DNA of 40,921 nt from Geosiphon pyriformis (Eukaryota; Glomeromycota; Glomeromycetes; Archaeosporales; Geosiphonaceae), in contig JAAOMT010000241.1 of NCBI GenBank assembly GCA_016748015.1, forward strand, positions 1-40,921, written 5' to 3'. Numbering within the stretch: position 1 is the first letter of the stretch; every line of letters starts with the position of its first letter. Below are positions 23,405 through 34,150 of the stretch, piece after piece. The position numbers and the translations under genes were made by a program. The notes under the pieces were generated by a model. It was not told the DNA's origin and did no database searches. It saw only the letters and a program-made list of their open reading frames with translations.

Positions 23405-25378
23405 CGCCCAACTTTAATTTTAGTGAACAAGCAGTAGGTCTGGACAATTTTCAAATAAAAGAAAAAAACAAAACTTTACTAAAGAGCTATCATATTATTT
23501 TGAGTCGAAAATAAAATTTTCCCAATAAATTTTATTGCCAAAATTTACAAGATTGAATTAATTGAGGAAACATTTCTTTATTTTTGGATAATTAAAGAAA
23601 TGCCTAAAATATTATTTTGAAATATCCAAAAAAAATCCGGACATTTTTAAAGTATAAAAATGCTAATAAAATTTCTGCTTCCAAATATTGGTTGGGACAA
23701 TCTTTTAAATTTTGAACTTTTTTATTACAGTTTAAATTCCTGGCTTTATATAAATTTAGAATTTTATATAGTTTTGATTTTAAGATTATTTACTTTTCAA
23801 ATAATGAAAACTATAAATAAGATTTAAATTTATACTACTTTTATCAAAACTTGAAGAACTTATTGAATAGATTGAGCAAATTAAAAATAAAGCTATTTGC
23901 TATTTATAAAATGCCTTTAGAATTATATATTGATTTCTATATTTTTTAATTTTAAGAGGTTTAATTATCATTTTTTATTTAGTTTCTGTTGCAAAATGTC
24001 AAAATTGATTGTTTTAATTTTAATTAAAAAAAGAAGAAAGTTTTTCAATGATTAAATAAAATAAGGAGGCAGAATTGGTATTCCGAGTTTATTAGAAAAT
24101 GCTTCTATTTTACGAAATAATATTTAGTAGAAATTATTTTATTAAAGAGTTATTACCTTGAAGCTGATATTATATTTTGAATAACACTTTTAAGTTTTTT
24201 TAAATTTTTTAAATATTTCTTATCAAATATTTATTAAACTCTATTTATTTATTTTACTGCCTATTAAAAAAACAACACATCATACAAAAATATGATTTTT
24301 AATTAGCGAGGAAAACACAATTATGCATTTAAATGTTATTTTTTTAATGCTATTCAGCTAAAGAGCTTTTTGTGCTTTTAGCCTGTGAGAAAAACCTTAA
24401 CTTTAAAGATTATTCTTATTAAAATAACTTTGAGTTTTTTCGTATGTTTAAAATATATAAAATATAATTCTTTTAATTTTATTGTGTGGCTTAAGATGGC
24501 TATAGAATAATTCTGATAGGGAAAATTTCCAAGATAGAGAGCACAACCTTCATAAAATGTATAATTTCTTCAATAAATTGAATTTGTCATTTTATTATTT
24601 GAAAAACTTCATGCTCCTCGACAAAAAAATTCACCGATTAATTTTCTGATCCAGGTATTATTACATGCTCATAATCTATTAACTTTTGACAATAACACCC
24701 TGGGCTACTTTTAAAGTCATTGCTAATCAGCCAAATATCACTATCTCCAAAACAGGATCCACAAGTTAGACTACTATAAGGTCCACATCTGCCGACTAAT
24801 TGCTAAGTTTAGCAGTTTCAACTTTGACATCTCCAAGGGAAAAAATAAAATTTCCTCCCTCTAAGGCATTCCAAGAAGGCCACGATTGTTGGTTATAGCC
24901 GCCTATTAGCTGACTAGTTCCTTTCATTTTGAATACGCTAACTGTTGCTCCTTTATCATCGCATAATCGATGAAAATCGAGTGGAGTAAATCCGTCTCGA
25001 CTGCCTCGAAGTAACAGCTTAAGATTATTTGCAAGTTGATGTTCAAAAGGAGTATTTTCGTCTTTGCCTTCAATCCAATAATCAAGTTGCCTTATATTAT
25101 GCCATTAAAGAAGCTCTGAATCAACAATTGATCGTAATTGCTGAGCGTCTACAGACTTTTGATGACTACCTGGTGCGAGATAATAATGTAATAGATCTTA
25201 ATATAAAGTTCCAAGTAAGATTCTCACAAATGGGTTTACTTTGTAATAGAAGCCAACAGGAGATATGTTAAAGAAGCGGATTAAAGATAGAAGTCTTTCA
25301 ATAGATTTCTTAAAGGTGTTAAAGTTTTCTTCTGTCCAGTAAAGAACTTTTTTCATCTGAATATTTGACTTGTAACTC
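23405..25378 (+). repeat. Left arm of the BTB-TLDc inverted duplication
   Basis: Reverse-complement similarity to 29,200-30,915 runs along this whole stretch. Shared landmarks are GAACAAGCAGTAG at the outer end, the AATTAATTGAGGAA region, and the TLDc sequence at the inner end. The inner part (the coding half) is well conserved; the outer, non-coding part is more diverged and has indels. The inner boundary lies just before the palindromic element at 25,391. Confidence 0.8.
24598..25372 (-). pseudogene. Truncated BACK-TLDc pseudogene (inverted copy)
   Basis: Read on the minus strand from 25,372, this copy begins inside the BACK region (VLYWTEENFNTFKKSIERL) and continues through the TLDc domain (LKLLLRGSRDGFTPLDFHRL, then the ATVSVFKMKGTSQLIGGYN motif) to the end near 24,598. 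The LLLRGSRDGF...C(D)DKGATV...KGTGQ(L)IGGY pattern is the hallmark of the greatly expanded BTB-TLDc proteins of arbuscular mycorrhizal fungi. In-frame stops and frameshifts break it, most heavily in the last 200 bases, and the BTB half is absent. It is an inverted copy of the 3' half of the pseudogene at 28,503-29,987. The 80-codon plus-strand frame at 25,029-25,271 is its antisense shadow. Confidence 0.75.
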
Positions 25379-25619
25379 TGGTTTCAAAGCTCAACGACTT
25401 GAACATCGGCTTCTTGGTTTGGTGGGTAAGTGAGAGAGAGAGGCAACTACTAGTTTGGTTTAAAAGTTCTAAGTTGGTTTATATATTGTTAACTGGCATC
25501 GAGAAAAGAGCGATAGCTCGGTGGAAAGTGATAGCGGTGAAGCAAAAGGCGACAATAAATAACAAGGAGTTGATCGCGTTAAAAAAAAATAGGTTGTTTA
25601 TTTTGATACACTAGGGTAA

Positions 25620-25837
25620 TGGATTGAGTCATATGATTTCAAATCCTATAATTGGCTGAATCAAATCATGACGACTTCACCCGTTATTTAAATTTGAGAT
25701 GTTAATTTAGTATTTTATTAAGAATACTCTTGGAATATTTTGATTTGATTAACATTTCAAATTTAAATGACGGGTGAAGTCGTCATGATTTGATTCAGCC
25801 AATTATAGGATTTGAAATCATATGACTCAATCCACTA
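25620..25837. repeat. Near-perfect 87-bp stem hairpin
   Basis: 25,620-25,706 and 25,751-25,837 are inverted copies with only a few mismatches, around an AT-rich loop of about 44 bases. The stem includes ATGACGACTTCACCCGT and its complement. It lies at the centre of the larger foldback element. Its arms are better matched than the outer arms, so it may be a separate small element nested inside. Confidence 0.85.
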
Positions 25838-25919
25838 AACGCGATTCTATCGTTCTTTTCTTCAATGCCAGTTAAACAATATATAAACTAGCTTGGAAAT
25901 TTTAAACTAAACTAGAAGC

Positions 25920-26075
25920 TACCTCTCTCTCTCACTTACACCTCTCTCTCACTTGCACCTCTCTCTCACTTACACCTCTCTCTCTCACTTACACCTCTCT
26001 CTCACTTACACCTCTCTTTCACTTACCCTTCTCTCTCATTTACCCTTCTCTTTCACTTACCCCTCTCTCTCATTT
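25920..26075. repeat. CT-rich minisatellite
   Basis: About seven to nine tandem units of roughly 18-20 bases, of the form CTCTCTCTCACTTACAC, drifting to CTTCTCTCTCATTTACC at the right end. The opposite arm of the palindrome carries only one equivalent unit (near 25,425-25,445), so the array expanded after the palindrome formed. Confidence 0.85.
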
Positions 26076-26114
26076 ACCCACCAAACTAAGAAGTCGATGT
26101 TCAAGTCGTTGAGC

Positions 26115-26542
26115 ATTGGAACGAGAGCTAAAGGTCAGTATCTTTTCACATTTTTCAGAGGATGTGAGCACCTACTGTGTTTTGATCAGACATATGCGCA
26201 CACATTGTGGTAGGAAAATGGTCTGAGATTCGTGCTTATAAGCTTCGCGCTATAAGCTTCGTGCTCGGGAAAGTGGAAAATGCTTAAAGAAATTAGTGAA
26301 GGTGATTCTCCCTATACTATCAGGATAGGGAAGAAGAGTCGTCCAGGTTTTATGTTAACCATGACATGCACATTTTTGTTTCACAGCAATTGTGCTATAC
26401 CTCATTCTAATAGTATGGGGAAGAAGAATGTCTGGGTCTTTATTTCTCTGTGGCGTTCACTTTTGCTTTTCTTGGCATGAGATGTATCCCGTGACCACTG
26501 GTCAAGTGGGAGGCAATCCAGACTAGCATATGCTTTCTGTGG
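26115..26542. other. GC-richer unassigned sequence before the assembly gap
   Basis: This stretch is visibly richer in G+C than its surroundings. It contains a tandem duplication of TATAAGCTTCGYGCT at about 26,235-26,268. Two short plus-strand open frames (26,100-26,213 and 26,280-26,480) show no recognisable domain. It may belong to a transposable element that continues into the gap; this cannot be decided from the visible bases. Confidence 0.35.
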
Positions 26543-26954
26543 NNNNNNNNNNNNNNNNNNNNNNNNNNNNNNNNNNNNNNNNNNNNNNNNNNNNNNNNNN
26601 NNNNNNNNNNNNNNNNNNNNNNNNNNNNNNNNNNNNNNNNNNNNNNNNNNNNNNNNNNNNNNNNNNNNNNNNNNNNNNNNNNNNNNNNNNNNNNNNNNNN
26701 NNNNNNNNNNNNNNNNNNNNNNNNNNNNNNNNNNNNNNNNNNNNNNNNNNNNNNNNNNNNNNNNNNNNNNNNNNNNNNNNNNNNNNNNNNNNNNNNNNNN
26801 NNNNNNNNNNNNNNNNNNNNNNNNNNNNNNNNNNNNNNNNNNNNNNNNNNNNNNNNNNNNNNNNNNNNNNNNNNNNNNNNNNNNNNNNNNNNNNNNNNNN
26901 NNNNNNNNNNNNNNNNNNNNNNNNNNNNNNNNNNNNNNNNNNNNNNNNNNNNNN
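26543..26954. other. Assembly gap (412 N)
   Basis: A run of 412 unknown bases. Apparent open frames across it are artefacts. It lies between inverted copies of several sequences, so the join across it should be treated with caution. Confidence 1.
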
Positions 26955-27860
26955 CAAGGTTAATGGATGAGGTCTTGTTGAAAAAGTTTGATCAGTTGTT
27001 GGTATTTGGCCACGTGGTGATATGGGTAAATTTCGATTACGCCAAAGCCAAAGACCGAAAAATATTAAGCTGATAGCTATAGCCGTAACTAGAACTGAAA
27101 TAAATACGATTAGTCAGGTTGGCAATCGTGACTTGGATGATACTTGGTCTTGATTTGATGGTTCTCCAGATATACCGATTTCTTGATTCCGAATATTTGG
27201 ATCTGCTTCGTCATTTTCTGCGTTCATATCCAGATTGTTTATTTTTGGCAGTTTGAAATCGTTGGAAGGAATATTAGTTACAATTTTGTGTTCTTGAGTC
27301 AAATTACGAAATGTCATATTGAAAACTTGGAGTGTATCAAGGGTATTGTGACATATCTTTTAACGGGCATCTACTATAAATCTAGGGATTAATCTAAGTG
27401 GGCACAACTTTTTTTTAGGAAATTTATTTATTCAACCGATCCTATTCAAAAAATGGCAGAATTTTTACTTACGAGAAACGCGGCTGATCTAGAAAATTGA
27501 GCAAATGATGCGCCAGACCTCGGGCTCATTCCAGTAAAGGAAATATTTGGCTGTGGCTATATCCACAGGGAAAACACTAACAGGAGGATATCCAGCTTGT
27601 CCATTATATACCAGGTAAAAAATAACATTGTTTCTTACACCAGCAGCACCACCCCGAACACCATATGGTAATTTGATATTTGGGGAAACCCATTTTTTCT
27701 TCGATTTGAAGCATATATTTCACGCGAGATTCCCAAATTAGGATCTGATTTATTTGGAAAATAGCCCCCTAATTGCCACATATCGCCTTTAGCTGGAATT
27801 ATTATTCTACTTCTTGGTGCATTAATGAATTTCTGCGAAATTTATATTGGATGGGAGTTT
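26955..27860 (-). pseudogene. Decayed single-pass membrane protein
   Basis: On the minus strand, coding text can be followed from about 27,860 to the gap. It contains KGDMWQLGGYFPNKSDPNLG, then NGQAGYPPVSVFPVD. A probable intron follows (donor GTAAGT near 27,465). The next exon has NTLDTLQVFNMTFRNLTQEH and DMNAENDEADPNIRNQEIG. Last come a transmembrane segment (FISVLVTAIAISLIFFGLWL) and a basic Trp-Arg-Asn-Arg cytoplasmic start. This is type I membrane topology with an extracellular part before the helix. A TGA (27,114) just before the helix, a short deletion in the second exon and frame changes near 27,640-27,700 show decay. The family is not certain; a kelch-like receptor-type protein is possible. 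An inverted copy lies at 40,452-40,921. Confidence 0.55.
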
Positions 27861-28502
27861 ATTTAAAAATGGGTAGTTCCTAAACGATTTTATTATCCAC
27901 CACGAAAAATTTTCAGAAGAAATTTACGCTTTTTTGTGCCTCGTTCCAAGTCTACAAAATTTATAATAATCTACAAGGCTTTTCAAAATGGTGTGCTAAG
28001 AGTAAAAGACCGCAGAATGCAGTCATTACACTACATGTATAGAGTGAATTTTCGATTAAAAATGATTTCTCCCGTTGAAAAGGTTTTTTGGACAATGAAG
28101 AAATTAAATCGGGGGCTTTTAAAAACTCATGTCGAAAAATCCGGAAATTACTTCATGTTCATGTAAAGTAGCCGTATGATAACACAATAAACTTTAGATT
28201 AAGAAAATTACATGCAGGTTCTATCCAAAGTTTTTTTTGAATATGTCTCTATACTATTCTAAGAGACCTTGTTCTTGAACCTGATGGCATTAAAATATAT
28301 ATATATATGTTGAATATACAATTTTCATAATTTCTTAACTTTGTATTATAATTACATATATATACTTAAATAAAAAAATTAATTTTTGTTAATTAACACT
28401 ATTTTAAAAATTATCTTTAGTATTTAACATTATTATTTGTTGAAATTCCAATTCCAATTCCAATTCCAATTTTATAAATGTTAGCAAGTGTGAAAATCGC
28501 CG
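27861..28502. other. Spacer with uncertain open frame and TTCCAA microsatellite
   Basis: A 76-codon plus-strand frame at 27,936-28,166 has balanced composition but no recognised domain. The opposite strand also reads as broken coding text (RIFRHEFLKAPDLISSL), so the true strand is undecided. A short (AT)n tract lies at about 28,295-28,308, and about four TTCCAA units lie at 28,446-28,471, just ahead of the BTB pseudogene. Confidence 0.35.
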
Positions 28503-29987
28503 CAGATTTGAGATATCAATATTCCAAAGCTTCCAACACTTTCAATCTTTATCCAATGATTTCGGGCATTTATTTAACACTCAGAAGTTCTCTGATGTTA
28601 AAATTATAGTTGGCGAAGCCCCAATATCAAAACTTATCATGGTCATTCGCAAATTTTAGCAAGATCACCATATTTTGCTGCAGAACTCTCTAGTAATTGG
28701 GTCAAAAGGGAAAATAATACAATTATCTTTCACTAAACCTAATATTTCACCTAATATTTTTGAAATAATTCTCAGGTAAGGGTTTTCATTTGCTTTAAAG
28801 TAGTTTAGATAATAACAATTCATATGTTTTATTTTACTGGATCGATATATTTATAATGGCGAGATTCCTCTTGATAAGCATGGAGTACCTACCATTTTAG
28901 AATTGCTTGTTACCGCTGATGAGCTTATTCTAGAAAACCTTAGTGATCACCTTGAAGACTATTTGATTGAACGTCATGCAAAAGAAAATTTCGTCCCTTT
29001 GCAGAAAACTTCATTTATGCATGATTCTTTCAAAAAGTTACAAAAATTCTGTGCTGAAATAGCTGCTAACAATCCAGCTATAGTCTTCAACTCGTAAGAT
29101 TTTACCTCTCTTAGTGAAAATGCTCTTTCCTGAGATGACTTGGATATAGAAGAATCTAGGATATGGGAAAAGATAGTGGAATGGGGAGTTGCTAAATTGT
29201 ATCCAAATATTCAGATAAAAAAGTTCTTTACTGGAGAGAAGAAAACTTTAACACCTTTAAGGAATCTATTGAAAGGCTTCTATCTTTAATCCGCTTCTTT
29301 AACATATCTCCTGTTGACTTCTATTACAAAGTAAACCCATTTGTGAGAATCTTACTTTGAACTTTATATGAAGATCTATTACATTATTATCTCGTACCAG
29401 GTAGTCATCAAAAGTCTGTAGACGCTCAGCCATTACGATCAATTGTTGATTCAGAGCTTCTTTAATGGCATAATATAAAAAAACTTGATTATTGGATTGA
29501 AGGCAAAGACGTAAATACTCCTTTTGAACACCAACCTGCAAATAATCTTAAGCTGTTACTTCGAGGGAGTCGAGACGGATTCACTCCAGCCGATTTTCAT
29601 CAAATATGCGATGATAAAGGAGCAACAGTTAGCGTAATCAAAATGAAAGGAACTGGTCAGCTAATTGGTGGCTATAGCCCAAAATCATGGCATTATAGGA
29701 ACGCTTGGTTGGAGTGAAAAGAAAGTTTTATTTTTTCCCTCGGAGATGGCAAATTGGAAAATGCTAAACTTAGCAAATTTGTTGGCAGATATGGACCTTT
29801 TGGAGGGTCATCTACTGGACCTTATTTTGTAGGCAGTATGGGATTGTTTGGCATTTATTTTAAAAGTAGCCTAAGGTGCTATTGTCAAAAGACAACAGAT
29901 TATGAGCATGCTGTAATGCCTGGATCAGAAAATCAACTGGTGAATTTCTTTTTCGAAGAGTATGAAGTTTTTCAAATAGTAAAATGA
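28503..29987 (+). pseudogene. BTB-BACK-TLDc pseudogene
   Basis: Domains run in the family order. The BTB domain (about 28,540-28,774) has DFGHLFNTQKFSDVKIIVGE, then a frameshift, then YHGHSQILARSPYFAAELSS. An intron starts at GTAAGG (28,775). The second exon (about 28,846 on) has YIYNGEIPLDKHGVPTILEL, and BACK-like text runs to about 29,330 with RIWEKIVEWGVAKLYPN. The TLDc domain (about 29,540-29,987) has LKLLLRGSRDGFTPADFHQI, IGGYSPKSWH and the ending FFFEEYEVFQIVK. The intron acceptor AG is missing. Other breaks are frameshifts near 28,622, 28,730 and 29,230-29,250 and stops at 29,095, 29,131, 29,358 and 29,715. Intact relatives are very numerous in arbuscular mycorrhizal fungi; BTB domains commonly recruit Cul3 ligases. 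Its 3' half recurs inverted at 24,598-25,372. Confidence 0.85.
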
Positions 29988-30915
29988 TAAATTCAATTAA
30001 TTAATAAATTATACATTTTATGAAGGTCATGCTCTCTATCTTGGAAATTTCTACTAATCAGAATTATTCTATAGCCATCTTAAGCCACACAATAAAAAAA
30101 AAGAATAATATTTTATATATTTTGAACGTGCAAATGAATTCAAAGTTATTTTAATAAGAATAATCTTTAAAGTTAAGGTTTTTCTCACAAGCTAAAAGCA
30201 TAAAAAGCTCTTTAGCTAAATAGCATTAAAAATGTAACATTTAAATACATAATTGTGTTTTCCTCGCTAATTAAAAATCTTATATTTGGATGATGGTTTG
30301 TTTTTTTTACTGGGCAGTAAAATAAATAAATGCACTTAAATAAATTTTCGATAGGAATATTTAAAAGATTTAAAAAAATATGAAAGTGTTAATCAAAATA
30401 TAATATCAGCCTCAATAAAATAATTTCTTCTAAATATTATTTTGTAAATTTTGTGTCAAAAAAGTTTTTTCATCAGAAGCCTGTAATACTTTTATATTTT
30501 CAAACTGCTATTGTGATGAATGCTGAATGCAAATTTGAAAATGATCAGTTTTTGTTTGAGCACTACTTTATTATCATTTAAACTTAAATAAAAAAGGTCA
30601 AAATTTAAAAGAATCTCCCAACCAGTATTTGGAGGCTGAAATTTTATTAGCATTGTTATCCTTCAAAAATGGCTTAATTTTATTAGATGTTCCAAAAAAA
30701 AAATAGTTTGGGCATTTCATTTATTATCCAAAATAGAGAAATGGTTCCTCAATTAATTAAATCTTGTAAATTTTGCCAACAAAATTTTTTGGGAAAATTT
30801 AATTTTCCACCCTCTTGTCATTCAAAATAATAGGATAGCTTTTTAGTATCGTTTTGCTTTTTTCTTTTATTTGAAAATTCTCCAAATCTACTGCTTGTTC
30901 ATAATAAATTAAAGA
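29200..30915 (-). repeat. Right arm of the BTB-TLDc inverted duplication
   Basis: This is the inverted match of 23,405-25,378. It starts inside the BACK region of the pseudogene and runs through TLDc and about 0.9 kb of 3' flank to the CTACTGCTTGTTC motif near 30,900. The arms are separated by about 3.8 kb that includes the assembly gap. Confidence 0.8.
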
Positions 30916-31439
30916 AGAATAAATAAATATAATTAATTAGTATTTTATAGTTTTTAAAAATTATTTATTGAAATTTTAATTTATATTATTTTTGGTCTTG
31001 GTAATTTCTTTTTCTTGCTAATTACTATTTAATATTTTTTGTAATTTTATTTTATTTTATTTATATTGATACTTTTTTTTAACAAATTATCGAGAAAATA
31101 ATTAAAAATTATTAATTGAATTTTAGATACGATGAAAAAATAAGAAGTTTAACATATTAACTTAAAAAAAAATCAAAAAAAATTGTAAAAAATAAGCCAA
31201 TCAATTTGTTACAATTCAATAATTGAGCTAAAATTTTCGTTAAAATTTTTGGATATACATTACAAAATACTGTGGCTGAATACTTTAAAAGAAAATGAAT
31301 GTATGAGCTTTTTTGACTAAATACAAGAAAAAATACGAGATAAACTATCCATCATACGAACAATCTGATATTTTACACTTGTCTGTAATTTTGAATTTTT
31401 AAAAAATATATGAATTGAACTCTTTAAATATAGTAATTG
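30916..31439. other. AT-rich spacer, nothing recognised
   Basis: Low-complexity A/T sequence with no supported feature. Confidence 0.4.
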
Positions 31440-32323
31440 TTGTAAAAATTAAAGTTCAGAGAGGTTTTATAAACTTTACAAATGTAGATATTGGACATAT
31501 TGCAATTTTTGTGAAAAACTACTCCAATTACAACCTCGAAAACTCAAAGTTATTGGTATTATTATTGATTGTCTTTACATTAAGTTTATCAGAGTTGCTA
31601 AAAATATCCAAAAACTAGAAAATTTTTAGTATCAACTTTTTATTTAAGAGCATCTTAGCTACTGACTTAGAAAAGATTCTCCATTAGGGTAGCTTTGGCT
31701 TGTTAACTTCCTCGCTGCAACACCTGACAACTAGGTGGGTGTCGCTTGGAATTGACCTATAACAATGAAAAAGTCATTCTGAAAATCTGCATTGGAGTCG
31801 GGGGAACTTCTATCATGTATGAAAAAACTACAACTCTCAAAATATTGAAAACAGAAAGAAATATCAAGATTATCTGTTGGTGGAACAGAAATTCTACAAG
31901 GCTTGAACCGAAACAACATTGAGCATGTTCTTCGTCTGCTACTATATAATAATAGATCATTTGTTATGTTTTCAATATGTCAGCCAATAATTGATTTTAA
32001 AAAGAAAAATATTGAAGATTTAATTCAAGCTATCCAGAATGTACATAATCTGAGAATAAAGCATCAAGATTTAAGATGAGAAAAGATCATATCAGATTGG
32101 GAGTGGCTTGTTTTGCAAATTCTGTTCTTGTGCACAGAAGACCTTTTTAGTTTGAATTGTATTATATATATCATGAATCTTCAACTAAAAGATTTTCCAA
32201 AACTGTTATCAAATGAGATTTTGAACCCAGTTTATGCCAGAAAAGTTAGAGCTTTTGGAAACGGCATAATAAAAGTGATGTGTAGAAAAATATTTACCAG
32301 AAGGCAAGTAATGAGGTCTTAAA
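31440..32323 (+). pseudogene. Decayed protein kinase-like gene
   Basis: One plus-strand frame carries kinase landmarks separated by many stops. It reads GGTEILQGLNRNNIEHVLRL and LIQAIQNVHNLRIKHQDLR (the HRDLR-type catalytic loop, 32,062-32,076). A TGA follows where Trp is common (32,077), then EKIISDWEW. A shifted frame has EDLFSLNCIIYIMN, which resembles the D-x-W-S-x-G region of subdomain IX. Further upstream text (31,460-31,620, YKCRYWTYCNFCEKLLQLQ) may be its N-terminal part. The HxDLRWxN...DWE form is typical of kinase-like proteins expanded in these fungi, including those attached to Crinkler-type modules, but the attachment is not visible here. At least eight in-frame stops make it non-functional. 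Confidence 0.5.
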
Positions 32324-34150
32324 AGAAAGCAACTATTGAAATTCTTGATTAGAAAAATGATGACGATTAAAAATAAGAAAAACATAATATAAAGCTAATT
32401 AAGAATAATAAATTGTGACTAAATTAAAAATTTATGAGTTAGCAAATAATTAATAGGTTAATTGGTTTAACTTTTCAAATCTTTAAAATATCTATGCATG
32501 AAATTATTATTGAACAAAAACTTTTCTACTGATTTACTTTTTACCATTGTGATGACTTTTCTATTCAAATTAGAATTCAACAAAAATTTAGATTCCAATT
32601 TGATAGACAAAAAGGTATATATATAATACAAGCAATTATTTTTCATAAAAAACTTAAATTATTAAAATATTAGCTAATTTTATTCTTTAAAAATTTCTTT
32701 TTTTACAAGTTCTTTTGCTTTTTTTAAATTTTAATAATTTTAAAGCCTAAATGTTAATCAGCAGAATATAATTATATATTATAGTTTCTAGTGTCCCATA
32801 TGAAAATTATTTCTTCCATTACAGTTCTATTAAAAATTTTAAACAAGGTTAATAAATAAAATATCTTTTTAAAAAAGATTATTTCAAATAAGAAATTTAA
32901 AAAAAATGTTTACTATTGTGTATAATAGCAAAAATAACTTTTTGCATTTCATAATCATAGTCTTCTATTGTTACTATTATTTATTTCCCAAGGTTTATTT
33001 AACATTTTTTCTATATAATACAAAAATTGTTTATTTGTGATTATGTGACCGTGAAAATAATGAGCTACTTATGCATTCACATAGTTTTTCTAATATTCTA
33101 GTGAAGTAAAAATGGCAAAAACTAAAAACCTAAGAAAATTATATACAGCATATTTATAGTCATGATTTTTTCAAATAAAAAAAAGAAATTTTGTTTACCT
33201 GCTTTTATACTAAAGTTTGTAAATATATATTTTTCTGAAAATTTTCTTAATTTTTTTGGCATATTAAAGGACGACAATTTTTTTAAAATTGGGCTATGAG
33301 TTTTTAGAAACAAGAGACAACATGCCAAAAATATTTTTTGAAATTAATTATTATAGAAAAAAAGCACAAAAATAATTTTAGTAATCAAAGTACAAATTTT
33401 TAAATATTTCAGAATTAATGAGTTCTCATCAAATTTTTTCATACTAGAAACTCGGATTAAAAAAATATTTATTAACTCTAGACTTTAGCGTTCCCAAAAC
33501 CACATAAAGCTCACAATTAATTCGTTTTAAAATTTTGTTGACAAGATGCTTTCCATGCAAAAAATACAGCATATAAATGTGAGCATATATTCTTAAAGCC
33601 AGAGAAGCTTCTTTTTGAATTTATGTACGTGTTTACAAGGATTGACTTCCCAAAATATTTAAAAAAATCAAATAGTGTAATAATATTTACAAGTTTCTAA
33701 TTTCAATCCTTATACCAGATTTTGATTTGGTTCCGTATTCAACTAAATGTTCGCTAAATCAAAACAAAGAACTAATAATTTAAAGTCAATTTTACCACTT
33801 GAATTTAATTATTTTTTATTATGGTTTCAAGTCAGTTTTTTATACTCTTAACTTTAAACAAGTGAAATTTTTTGATTTTTCATAATTTCAAAATTTTAAT
33901 TTATTTATTTTGTTCATAATTCGGCTTATTCATATCAATAGTACTAAAATAGAATATTAAAGTAAGAATGGGATTAACCAAGTAGTTTTCAATAAAATAG
34001 ATGTTTTTAAACAAAATACTATAATTGAAACAACTTATTATGCAAAAAAGCAAAGAATATATTTAAATTCTTTTGTTTAGTCATAATTTCTCATATTAGT
34101 GAATGTATTTGGTCTGTCAGACAAGATTATATTAGATTCTGAGGTCTTTT
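32324..34150. other. AT-rich intergenic stretch, no supported gene
   Basis: No convincing gene. A minus-strand stretch near 33,480-33,640 (containing LALRIYAHIYMLYFLHGKH) is open for about 60 codons but has no recognisable domain or start. Confidence 0.4.

Larger units (their letters stand above)
25391..26114. mobile_element. 724-bp palindromic (foldback) element
   Basis: The left end (25,391, GCTCAACGACTTGAACATCG) is matched in inverted orientation at the right end (up to 26,114). Similarity continues inward through the GGTTTGGTGGGTAA, TTTATATATTGTT and GGCAT..GA regions to a central hairpin. The arms differ by an insertion of about 90 bases on the left and by an expanded CT-rich minisatellite on the right. 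No coding capacity is evident. No convincing target-site duplication is seen beside the ends. It sits exactly at the inner boundary of the BTB-TLDc left arm. Confidence 0.65.

Noticed and set aside
25029-25271. 80-codon plus-strand open frame
   Set aside because: It is antisense to the inverted TLDc copy, whose conserved residues lie on the minus strand. The matching minus-strand frame at 29,299-29,541 is likewise the shadow of the right-hand copy.
26523-26970. Open frames of about 145 codons on both strands
   Set aside because: They consist almost wholly of unknown bases in the assembly gap.
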